The translations under genes and the position numbers were made by a program. From positions 1 through 40,405 of the forward strand of contig CAVOII010000008.1 in NCBI GenBank assembly GCA_963696025.1: a stretch of DNA of 40,405 nucleotides. Direction: 5' to 3'. Each line of letters opens with the position of its first letter. The first letter of the stretch is position 1. This document shows, one piece after another, positions 15,917-23,450 of the stretch. A model generated the notes under the pieces. It searched no databases and was not told where the DNA came from. It worked only from the letters and a program-made list of their open reading frames with translations. This stretch comes from JABCYV01 sp963696025. Lineage in GTDB: Bacteria > Acidobacteriota > Terriglobia > Terriglobales > Acidobacteriaceae.

Positions 15917-16373
15917 AGCGCTGGTGCTGGCCTGCGGGAATTCTCAACGCGGCGACGACGGCGTGGCGCTCCAGGTTGTGAGTTATTTGCGGAATGATTT
16001 GTGCTATCCAGCGGCGGAATTTCATTGCCAGCAGCAGTGGACGCCTGAACTTGCCGAGCCGATCAGCCAGGCGGAGATCGTCATATTTGTCGACGCCGCC
16101 GTGGGCGCGCCGTCGGGTTCAATCGCTTGCCGGCGGTTGCAGCCAGGTCCAATCGCTTCGCTGACCAGCACGCATATTGCTTCTCCCGACTTTCTCTTGC
16201 TCCTAGCCGAGGAAGTTTACGGGAAGAGTCCGGTGCGCGCCTATTGCATCACGATCACGGGAGATTCGTTTGAATTAGCGGAAACTTTGTCCGATCCGGT
16301 TCGCGGAGCCATTCCCCGCTCGGGGGAACGAGTCAAGGCGCTGATCTCCGAAGTCCCGATGCCTGAGTACTAG
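15909..16373 (+). CDS. Hydrogenase maturation endopeptidase HoxW
   Basis: The 154-residue protein belongs to the HycI/HupD-type nickel-dependent proteases. It opens with ALVLACGNSQRGDDGVALQV, holding the conserved GN-x2-RGDDG metal-binding Asp region. FVDAAVG and a C-terminal TITGDSFELAETLS follow. It removes the HoxH C-terminal peptide. The ATG at 15909 is used, since it overlaps the hoxH stop and gives the family N-terminus; the in-frame upstream ATG lies within hoxH. Confidence 0.88.
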   Translation: MSKALVLACGNSQRGDDGVALQVVSYLRNDLCYPAAEFHCQQQWTPELAEPISQAEIVIFVDAAVGAPSGSIACRRLQPGPIASLTSTHIASPDFLLLLAEEVYGKSPVRAYCITITGDSFELAETLSDPVRGAIPRSGERVKALISEVPMPEY

Positions 16374-16693
16374 CAACGGTTCTGCAGCGTAGGATCTGTG
16401 GATCCGGTCGGAAATCACCTCGTTCGCGACCGATCATCCCAGGAACTTATTCCGAGCGAGAATCCGGCTGGCGGGAAGGGCGGTGCCTTCGAATGCCAAA
16501 CCACCCAGGTTTTCCCGAAGTCGGCTCCTGGGAAGTCTGCCGCTGACAATGGCTGAGATTCATCCCGAGCGACTGCCAATACAGAAATCGGCCGCGTTTT
16601 TGGGGATTGGTACCGAGAAACGCTAGCAGAATGTATGTTAGAAAACTACACTTTTCTAAAGCATGGATCGCAGCGAGGACGAGCGAGGACGGG
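16374..16693. other. Gene-free stretch after hoxW
   Basis: No gene, RNA or clear terminator is recognised. The segment separates the hydrogenase operon from the mobile zone and ends in short GAGGACGAGCGAGGACG direct repeats just before the inverted repeat at 16694. Confidence 0.4.
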
Positions 16694-16761
16694 GGATTTT
16701 GAGTTCACGGGTGAGTTCTGAACCGTTATAAAATTTTCTACTCTACATGATCCGTCAACCA
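16694..16761 (+). repeat. Left arm of a long inverted repeat
   Basis: This 68-bp arm begins GGATTTTGAGTTCAC and ends CGTCAACCA. Its reverse complement recurs at 20071-20139 with about 60 matching positions and one gap. The two arms enclose 3.4 kb with a truncated integrase, IS copy 1 and the CPBP gene. The right arm lies just downstream of an integrase, so this arm may mark where a second integrase unit ended. Confidence 0.75.
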
Positions 16762-16895
16762 ACAGGTATGGGGTAGCGCTCAGCTTTGAGGCTCTTGAAC
16801 CCATGTATTGGCCGGGTCTAAGCTTTCCCTTAGTCTCGGGGTGAGGGACGGCACAGGTGTTTACCGTTTCCAATGTCCTGGGTTCGACCGAAGGC

Positions 16896-16975
16896 GAACG
16901 GTTTGTTACCGCCCCGCTCCTACCTGGTAGGCTACGAACGGTTTGTTACCGCCCCGCTCCTACCTGGTAGGCTAC
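16896..16975 (+). repeat. 40-bp perfect tandem duplication
   Basis: Two exact consecutive copies (16896-16935 and 16936-16975) begin GAACGGTTTGTTACCG and end CTGGTAGGCTAC. Each contains the palindrome CCTACCTGGTAGG. The exact identity points to recent slippage or a functional two-site element. No coding assignment is convincing for 16762-17240. Confidence 0.85.
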
Positions 16976-17240
16976 GTGCGATGGTACGCACGATCTGATA
17001 GTGTTTTGCTTTTCCTCCTTCAGACAATCATTCCAACAGCTTTCAGTTCGCAGAGTAGTATCCCTACCGCGATCCAACTACGACTCTTAGCCCGCCCCAG
17101 TCGCGGTTCTGTGCGTACTGGCGAAGTAACGCCAACGGGCAGAAAAATAGAGCCGCAGTCAGATTTGATTGATGGCGATGCAGAGGCTTCGCACGTAAGC
17201 CAAGGTGTTACCGCCCGTGGCGAACCGAGGCCAGCGAAGC

Positions 17241-17348
17241 TTACAGATCAACCAGCCTATAAAAGAGAGCTATGGTCAAGATCGTAATGGCGATGGTCGC
17301 AGCCCCAGCAAGGGCTTCGGCCATAATTGTGCTCCTGGCTTTTTCCAT
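17241..17348 (-). CDS. Predicted 35-residue single-pass membrane peptide
   Basis: A short frame starts at the ATG on 17348 behind a strong AAGGAGAG site and ends with TAA at 17241. It reads MEKARSTIMAEALAG, a hydrophobic helix (AATIAITILTIALFY), then RLVDL. The layout is a basic N-terminus, one membrane helix and a short tail. No homologue is recognised. The ribosome site and composition support expression, but the gene is small and lies in a mobile zone. Confidence 0.5.
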   Translation of the reverse strand: MEKARSTIMAEALAGAATIAITILTIALFYRLVDL

Positions 17349-17516
17349 ATGTGCTCTCCTTCGGTATCGTTGGGAGAACACTTAAGCCTAATCTCAACGA
17401 AGAATTGCGGCGGTGACGAAGCTCACTTAAAGGTGTGACCGAGTCATGGCGATCCGCAAATAATCCACGCAAATCAAAAGAGGCTGAAGTCCTGACGGCA
17501 ACATGATTGACGAAAT

Positions 17517-17536
17517 CAGGCGTGGCTGTTGAAAAA
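17517..17536 (+). repeat. 20-bp dispersed repeat, copy B
   Basis: Exact second copy of the 20-mer at 10798-10817. It lies at the 5' edge of the truncated integrase fragment, possibly marking the breakpoint. The 17349-17516 stretch before it shows no gene beyond the leader of the small membrane peptide. Confidence 0.5.
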
Positions 17537-17780
17537 ACCCCCTCTTTTGAAAAAACCGTCCCAACCGAAGAAGGGCAAGAACAAAAAGAAGTCCGCCAAG
17601 GACAGATTCATTCCGATCCCGGCAAAGCTGATTTGGAAGATCAAAGACAGAATGCGAGAGCGGAATGCCGAGCCGCACGACCTGGTTTTTCTAAACGGAA
17701 ACGGGAAACCCGATGAGCACTTCCTGCGCAAGCTGAAGGCAATTTGAGAAGAAAGCCGGTGTAGAAGGCGCCGAGCTTCA
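17529..17780 (+). pseudogene. Tyrosine integrase fragment interrupted by an IS
   Basis: The frame reads KDRFIPIPAKLIWKIK, RMRERNAEPHDLVFLNGNGKP and DEHFLRKLKAI, a stop, then KKAGVEGAELH just before IS copy 1. This matches the middle of a phage-type integrase, between the arm-binding region and the HxxR box. Both ends are gone and a nonsense codon is present (TGA near 17745). It is a dead remnant into which the IS inserted. Confidence 0.6.
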
Positions 17781-18846
17781 CCTGTGGCTGGCGAATTGTT
17801 ATTTCGCCATAATTCGTTGGAATTTCCCGTCCTGCTAGGATTCTGTGATCCGCGATCTGCTCGTCCTTTTCATCCATTTCATCGCTACCCTGGCTCGCTT
17901 GCTCAGACCTGGCGGTGCCCGTTCCATCATTGCCGAGTCGCTTCTGCTCAAGCATCAACTCCTGATCCTGAATCGCTCCCGGCAACGAGCGCCGAATCTG
18001 TCCGCGTCGGACCGGATCCTTGCCGGCTGGCTGGCGCTCTGGCTGCGGCCCACTCGCCTGCTCCGGTCTGCCATTGTGCTGAAGCCCTCAACCCTGCTGG
18101 GCCTTCACCAAGCCATGTGCTAGCAAAAATACCGCATGCTGTTCTCACCCAATCACAATCGCAAGCCCGGCCCGAAGGGACCGAGTGCAGAACTCGTCCA
18201 TGCGGTCGTCGAAATGAAGCAACGCCATCCCCGCTGGGGTGGTCCGCGAATCGCTGAACAGATCACCTTGGCCTTCAACCTTGCAATCGACAAAGACGTG
18301 GTTCGAAGGATTCTCGCCCATCACCACTGGCCGGGACAGGGCCCGGGCGGGCCTTCCTGGCTGACTTTCCTCGGCCACATGAAAGAAAGCCTCTGGAGTA
18401 TGGATCTGTTCCGCTGTGAGTCGGTAACCTTGCGGACTCACTGGGTCCTGGTGGTTATGGATCAATACACGCGACGGCTCATTGGTTTCGGCGTCCATGC
18501 CGGCACGGTCGATGGGGTCGCACTCTGTCGCATGTTTAACCGCGCCATTCGAGGTCAACGCTGGTTGCCAAAGTACCTCAGCTCCGACCATGATCCTCTC
18601 TATAAGTTCCACCAATGGCAAGCCAATCTGCGGATCCTGGAGGTGACAGAAATCAAGACCGTCCCCTACGTTCCCCTGTCTCATCCCTTCGTGGAAAGGC
18701 TCATTGGCACCATTCGACGCGAATATTTGGATCACATGTTGTTCTGGACGCGTGCAGATCTGGAGAATAAACTGCTCGATTTCAGGACCTACTTCAACCA
18801 CCATCGCACCCATCACTCACGGGAAGGGCGAACGCCGGATACGCCA
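17781..18846 (+). mobile_element. IS copy 1 (rve-type transposase), 3'-truncated
   Basis: The left end CCTGTGGCTGGCGAATTG matches the left end of IS copy 2 (28276). Near-identical sequence continues to 18846, where homology stops abruptly before the transposase C-terminus and right inverted repeat. This copy lost about 240 bp on the right, probably by a deletion or rearrangement. It sits inside the integrase fragment. Confidence 0.85.
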
Positions 18847-18888
18847 ATCATCGAAGTTTTAGCCCGGCGCACTGTAATGGCCTGTTAG
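17845..18888 (+). pseudogene. Transposase of IS copy 1 (nonsense codon, foreign C-terminus)
   Basis: The GTG start gives MIRDLLVLFIHFIATLARLL, the same N-terminus as copy 2. A TAG at 18121-18123 (AAG in copy 2) cuts the frame, which then continues with a DDE/rve integrase core (SMDLFRCESV, VVMDQYTRRLIGF, LSSDHDPLY, FVERLIGTIRREYL, FNHHRTHHSREGRTPD). The last 14 codons (from about 18847) differ from copy 2 and read IIEVLARRTVMAC, showing the 3' truncation. The family is IS3/IS481-like by the DDE core. This copy should be inactive. Confidence 0.85.
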
Positions 18889-18890
18889 CG

Positions 18891-19799
18891 TCAGCTCGAC
18901 GCGGGAGTGCCTGTCTCATCGGATCGCTGTCCCGGATACAACCGGGCAAATAGACAAAACGCGAATCCCAGAAGCACAAAGGCGAACACGCTGCCTTCCG
19001 GGCCGATGATACCTCCGGTTAGCCAGCGTGGCCCCGAGTGCAGGGTAGAGTTCAAGAGGTGGCCAGTCGCCACATAGCCGCTATCAGGCACGGAGTAGAT
19101 GAAAGTCTCGGCATAATCGCCCGCAGCATGGAAGCCGATCGCAAACCAGAGATTCCCAGTGCGCTTCAGCGTCAAGCAGGCAAACATCCCGAAGAGGAAC
19201 ACAGAAAGTGCGCCGACCCATCCTTCATTCGGGTTGAACAGGTGAACAAATCCGAACAAAACAGAGAGTAAGACCGCCGCTGGCCAAAATCCTATGCCAG
19301 TGGTCAAGGTGACCTGCGGATATCCGCGGAAGGTAAACTCTTCGTTGATACCGACCAGAACGAAATTGCTTGCCCAAGCCGCTGCGTAGTAAACGAGCGT
19401 GCGGCCGCGCAAAGCAAAACCGCCGAAGGTGAAACCGCCCAGGGCATGGATGATCAGCATTTCGAGGGTCAGCATGCCGAGACCCCAAATCACACCGCTC
19501 CAGAAGAGGCTGCCGAACGCGCCTCTCACAGAGATTCCATACGAGGTCAGTCGGCGTTTCTCGATGCGCGACATGATGAACGCAGCAAGAAAGGCAGTGA
19601 CTGCGGAAAGCGAGGCCGCAACGCCATCGGTGAAGGGAGTCAAGGTGCCTGATTCGGTCGTCTTGAGGAGACGCCAGACAGGCGGCACCCGGAAAGCAGC
19701 GACGCGAAACACTACGACGAGAACAACAAAAATCAAGAATCGCCATCCGGCGCGAATCCCGTTTGGCGCTATAAACACATTGCGCAAGCCAACCGCCAT
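18891..19799 (-). CDS. CPBP-family intramembrane metalloprotease
   Basis: The 302-residue polytopic protein has 7-8 hydrophobic segments. The CPBP (CAAX protease/bacteriocin-processing) motifs are EEFTFRG (EExxxR), FGFVHLFNP and a late FAIGFHAAGDY. In this family the Glu and His residues bind metal within the membrane. Substrates in bacteria are usually unknown. The ATG at 19799 lacks a strong ribosome site. It converges on IS copy 1, ending 2 bp from its frame, and lies within the 68-bp inverted repeats, so it may be mobile cargo. Confidence 0.85.
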   Translation of the reverse strand: MAVGLRNVFIAPNGIRAGWRFLIFVVLVVVFRVAAFRVPPVWRLLKTTESGTLTPFTDGVAASLSAVTAFLAAFIMSRIEKRRLTSYGISVRGAFGSLFWSGVIWGLGMLTLEMLIIHALGGFTFGGFALRGRTLVYYAAAWASNFVLVGINEEFTFRGYPQVTLTTGIGFWPAAVLLSVLFGFVHLFNPNEGWVGALSVFLFGMFACLTLKRTGNLWFAIGFHAAGDYAETFIYSVPDSGYVATGHLLNSTLHSGPRWLTGGIIGPEGSVFAFVLLGFAFCLFARLYPGQRSDETGTPASS

Positions 19800-20070
19800 A
19801 GTGCCTGAATTGTATCGTAGCCGGTAAAATGGGGACTTGTTCTGGGGACAGCGCTGGAAATCGAGAAACCACGAAGTAGTGCAAATCAGTGATTCAGGAA
19901 GATGCTGCCGCTAAGAACAAGCAGTGAAGACGAGTAACTCTTGATAAATCCGCCATTACGCTCATGCATTGAGACTGCACGTCCACCGTCACTGTAGTAA
20001 AACTGTAGTAGTTCTATGCTCATAACCGAGCAGATGGGATCAAAACGGAGCAAATCGAGATGCTGGTAAG
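19800..20070. other. Gene-free stretch upstream of the CPBP gene
   Basis: Nothing recognisable is found beyond the probable CPBP promoter. It is AT-richer than its flanks. Confidence 0.35.
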
Positions 20071-20139
20071 TGGTTGACGAATCATGTAGAGTGGAGAGTT
20101 TTCATAACGGTTCAGAACCCACCTGTGAACTCAAAATCC
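20071..20139 (-). repeat. Right arm of a long inverted repeat
   Basis: This is the reverse complement of 16694-16761 with about 60 matches. It lies about 30 bp beyond the stop of the integrase at 20169, in the downstream direction of that gene. Confidence 0.75.
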
Positions 20140-20168
20140 GCCGAGCTTCGGGCCTCGATTACACCTGA

Positions 20169-20965
20169 TTACGAGCCGGTCCTCACGAGTTGAGGGACGG
20201 GTCGGCTGAACGTGCGATTCACCTTCTCCAAGACTCCCTTCCCGCGTGCGTATTTCAAGTATCGCATTGTGCTCGCCAGGTCCTTGTGTGGCCCATCCAC
20301 TGCTGGACCGTGCGGAGGTCTACGCCCGCCTGCAGATGCGCGGTTGCGAAACTTGACCGGTATTTGTGGAGGAACCAGTTGTCGCAGCAGGGACCATTCG
20401 CGCAAGTATGATCGCCCTTGTCGCAATTGCCGCAGTTAAGCTCCGCCCGATGAGCGATCCTCTTGCAGAGGTCCAGGAAATGATAGTTCGGCCCTCCGCC
20501 ACTGGTTGGGAAAACAAGAGGGCCTTTCAGATCCTTCCGGGCAAGCAGACCTTCCAGTGACTCCACCAGGCGATCAGGAATCGGAACCTCGCGCTGCTCC
20601 CAATTCTTGGGGATGAAGCCCCACTGCGGCTTCTCCGTGACTCGGACCACTTGCTCTCTCAGGTCAAGGTCCGCGCGTGTGACGTGCTGCACCTCGGCAT
20701 CGCGGAAACCCGTCATCCAGAAGAACTCGAACAGCACACGTTGGAATGGATCGCAAGCGGCCAGGAACTGCTCGACCTCTTCGGCGCGGTAGGTCTCCGG
20801 CTCCGTCTCGACATACCGCGGCCAATCATTACGTTTTAGAAGTCTCGTCTGGCCGTTGGCCTTGAGCCATTGCGCCACCACCTTGAGCTTCGTCCACGCG
20901 GTTCGGTTGCTGAGTCTCTTCTCCTCCCGCAGGGTCGCCGAGCGGCTTATGATCCTCGCCGCCAA
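20169..20965 (-). pseudogene. Phage-type tyrosine integrase with Cys-rich insert, frameshifted
   Basis: The frame from 20965 holds the catalytic domain: the box-I Arg (TGFRDAEV), HKYRSSFATAHL (HxxR) and MGH. A two-base excess in a CACACA run (plus strand about 20285-20290) shifts it. The remaining KDLASTMRYLKYARGKG, with the catalytic Tyr, is in the frame ending at 20169. A Cys-rich insert, CGNCDKGDHTCANGPCC, precedes the HxxR box and may bind zinc; I recall such inserts in acidobacterial integrases. The arm-binding N-terminus is largely missing. It flanks the repeat-bounded gene array to its right. Confidence 0.75.
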
Positions 20966-21161
20966 TCCCAGCGCGACGCCGGAAACGCAATCCGCCGCTT
21001 TAGCCGGAGTTCATCAAGTGCAGGCTGCAATAAGAAAAAGTATGGCGCGCAACGCGAATCTCAATCGTCTTGAACATGAGATCACATTGTTCCTGCAAAA
21101 CCCGAGCCAGAACACCCCGAAGTTGAAGGCGTCGGGGGCGCCGGCGGGGCCGCCGGTGTAA
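20930..21161 (+). pseudogene. C-terminal scrap of a zinc-metalloprotease-like protein
   Basis: The plus frame reads ERLMILAANPSATPETQSA, a helical linker, LNRLEHEITLFLQNP and an ending LKASGAPAGPPV. I recognise the general form of the C-terminus of large DUF4953/DUF5117 zinc-dependent metalloproteases (helical tail, then a Pro/Gly end). The catalytic part is absent. Its 5' boundary meets the broken integrase N-terminus, suggesting a recombination junction. Confidence 0.35.
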
Positions 21162-21304
21162 TACACCGAACGCGGTTCATTCGACTATAGGGTGTACGCC
21201 TTCAGACTGGCCACGGTCTGGCGGGACAACAGTTAGATTCCAAGAGTCCACTGCACGGCACCACTATCCGCTTCTCTGAGACGAATCCACCTTTCGCTGT
21301 GCTA

Positions 21305-21360
21305 GCTCCCGAGTGACGGGCAACCCTTCCGTAATCCGGTAAGGGAAGGGTAGCCGACCA
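21305..21360 (+). repeat. 56-bp double-hairpin repeat R1
   Basis: The unit begins GCTCCCGAGTGACGGG, forming a CCCG-loop-CGGG hairpin. The imperfect palindrome GGCAACCCTT...AAGGGTAGCC follows around the core CCGTAATCCGG. It lies 3' of the PP2C gene. The 21162-21304 and 21361-21495 flanks hold no gene. Confidence 0.85.
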
Positions 21361-21495
21361 AACGCCCACTGACAGCCGATTCTGGCATCGTAAAGTGATA
21401 AGGCGACATAAGAGCAGTTGACAAATCCCTTGGTCCGCCAGTGTTAGACACCCTCACAGCACTGGTTGGTGGCTTTTAGATGTGTGTCGGGTCAG

Positions 21496-22920
21496 CTAAA
21501 GAACATCGACGACGATAAGCGTAATGTCATCCTGCTGGTTCACTGCAGCAGGTCGCCACCTCTGGAGTTCGGAGAGCACTTGACGCGACAGCTCGGAGGC
21601 GGGCTGCAATTGATGATTGCGTACGACCCGTTCTAGTTGCCGGTCGCCAAACGCCTCGCCCGCGGCGTTCTCAGTTTCGGTCACGCCATCGGTGTAGAGC
21701 AGAAAGCGATCCGATGGTTCAAGCGACACGCTGCACACCGGGTACTCAGAGTCAGGTTCGACTCCGAACAACAGCCCATTAGATTCGATGCGCTGCATTT
21801 CGCCCCTCGTATTCCGCCAGCACAGTAGCGGCGGATGTCCAGCAGCGGAGTAGAGCACGTTGCGGCTCTCTGTGTCGATCCAAACGTAAGCCGCCGAGAC
21901 GAACTGACCGTGTGCCTCACTCGACAGGATGCGATTCAAGCCGCCGAGCACCTGCGCGGGATCATCGCAATGGATGGCAACGGACTGCATGGCCACTTTG
22001 ATCATCGAAGAAATGAGCGCGGCCGGGATGCCGTGTCCAGAGACATCTGCCACAAGTATCCCCAGATGGTTGTTGTCTGAGCAGACGAATTGGTAGAAAT
22101 CGCCCGCAACGGCGGTCATGGGCTGGTAAGAAGCAGCGATGCGGACGTTCTCAAGCTCGGGAACTTTCGCCGGAAGAATTGAGGACTGTATCTGCCGGGC
22201 CGTCTCCAGTTCCGTCTCGATGGAAAGCAGACGGTGCTCGTTCGTAAACAATATTTCCAGAGCTACGTATCCCAGCGAAAACAGAAGGACGGCAAAGCCC
22301 AACGAGTCCACCAAAGGCAGCACGGGATAGTGCAGCACGGTCCCCAAGTTTGTGTACAGCACCTCCAACGCAAAGATGAGCGTACCAGGCGCCAGAACGC
22401 GGTGATCGGGTATCACGAGGAACCTGGAGAGTTTTGGGACCAGCACGACAGCTAACAGGACAGGCATGCCAAGAACTGCGAGCAGGTTGTTATAGAACAT
22501 CCATTTGTTAGCTGGGCCACCGAGGACAAACGTGCCAATACCCACCAGAGCAATTGCCGACCCGACGAAGATTTCCAGTTGGATGAGGAACCTGAGTTTG
22601 CCCAATGTCAGCTCTCGCCAGGCGAACAAGGCAGTAACCAGGAGCAGGTACATGACGGCCGTATTTACATAGGGAGCGGCAGAGTTGAGGGAGTGCGGCA
22701 GAACCGTCAGAATGGTGGGCGTCTGCCCCAGTTTTTGGAGGCCGTACATCCCGCTAAAGATTCCCCACCATAGCAGGATGCGAACCCCCCTGTGCCAGCG
22801 GATCGCTGCGATGGCGCAGGCTGTCGCTCCAACGGCTAAGAAAACCGTTCCCAGGACGATATTGATCACGTCGCCGCGGAGCGTTGCCAGAGCTGCATCT
22901 GCGGCAGTTATGCCATCCAT
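21496..22920 (-). CDS. Membrane-bound PP2C/SpoIIE-family Ser/Thr phosphatase
   Basis: The 474-residue protein has an N-terminal region of about six to seven membrane helices (for example IVLGTVFLAVGATACAIAAI). A short linker, IETELETARQIQSSILP, leads to a SpoIIE/RsbU-type PP2C domain. Metal-binding Asp motifs are AVAGDFYQF, ADVSGHGIPAAL, LYTDGVTE and QQDDITL. Such proteins dephosphorylate anti-sigma antagonists or similar partners in response to a membrane signal. No sigma partner is nearby, but a Ser/Thr kinase gene lies 1.9 kb away. It is bracketed by repeats R1 and R2. Confidence 0.9.
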   Translation of the reverse strand: MDGITAADAALATLRGDVINIVLGTVFLAVGATACAIAAIRWHRGVRILLWWGIFSGMYGLQKLGQTPTILTVLPHSLNSAAPYVNTAVMYLLLVTALFAWRELTLGKLRFLIQLEIFVGSAIALVGIGTFVLGGPANKWMFYNNLLAVLGMPVLLAVVLVPKLSRFLVIPDHRVLAPGTLIFALEVLYTNLGTVLHYPVLPLVDSLGFAVLLFSLGYVALEILFTNEHRLLSIETELETARQIQSSILPAKVPELENVRIAASYQPMTAVAGDFYQFVCSDNNHLGILVADVSGHGIPAALISSMIKVAMQSVAIHCDDPAQVLGGLNRILSSEAHGQFVSAAYVWIDTESRNVLYSAAGHPPLLCWRNTRGEMQRIESNGLLFGVEPDSEYPVCSVSLEPSDRFLLYTDGVTETENAAGEAFGDRQLERVVRNHQLQPASELSRQVLSELQRWRPAAVNQQDDITLIVVDVL

Positions 22921-23114
22921 CGAAAGGCTCCGTGTCGTTGGCTTGGTCTTGTCCTGTCTGGGGGATGAAGTTGGCCCTGGACAGGGACAAGGAGTACCAG
23001 AACGGCCGTGTCACCTCGCGACCCGATCTTAATTCTTTGAATAGTCCGGCGGCACAGAATTGTAACTGGCGCGAACAGGCGATAGCACCCACGACTGAGG
23101 GAGGGGCCCGGATT

Positions 23115-23170
23115 CTGGCCGTGTCACGGGTAAACCTTCCGTAATCCGGTAAGGTAAGCTTAGCCGACCA
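23115..23170 (+). repeat. 56-bp double-hairpin repeat R2
   Basis: The unit contains CCGTGTCACGGGTAAACC, then TTCCGTAATCCGGTAAGG and TTAGCCGACCA. It is the most diverged arm pairing of the four copies. It lies upstream of the PP2C gene; the rest of 22921-23236 shows only probable promoter DNA. Confidence 0.8.
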
Positions 23171-23236
23171 ACCGTCCGGAATCGCCGGAGCTGCTGCGCA
23201 TTGGCCGTCAGAAACGATGGGAGAATCCCACGGCCC

Positions 23237-23374
23237 TCATTCTCGCTTGGCCCGCCCCGCTTTGGCTGAATACCGGAACGTGGGATCTCTCGATTGACTG
23301 TGCAATGTTGACCAGTTTTCCTGCAGCATATCGTCGATCATCATCTTTCTGGGGTCTTCCGAGGTTTCAGACAT
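23237..23374 (-). CDS. Predicted 45-residue hydrophilic small protein
   Basis: A short frame begins at the ATG on 23374 behind a GAGG site and ends with TGA at 23237. It reads MSETSEDPRKMMIDDMLQEN, then a basic C-terminus ending KAGRAKRE. It lies 76 bp after the Gfo/Idh stop on the same strand and before repeat R2. No family is recognised. Ribosome-site spacing is good but the length gives little statistical support. Confidence 0.4.
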   Translation of the reverse strand: MSETSEDPRKMMIDDMLQENWSTLHSQSRDPTFRYSAKAGRAKRE

Positions 23375-23450
23375 GAACCATCCATCCTCTTCGACAGCAA
23401 ACCGATTGCGCTCACGTCTGGACTAGTCCGAAGTTGGAACTAAATTAGCT

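Noticed and set aside
16646..16873. 75-codon minus-strand frame
   Set aside because: It runs through the 68-bp inverted repeat arm and looks like non-coding repeat translation.
16870..16900. GGTTCGACC, a tRNA T-loop-like string
   Set aside because: No acceptor stem, anticodon arm or cloverleaf could be built around it.
16943..17287. 114-codon plus-strand frame after hoxW
   Set aside because: It begins inside the 40-bp tandem repeat, has no ribosome site or family resemblance, and overlaps the better-supported small membrane peptide.
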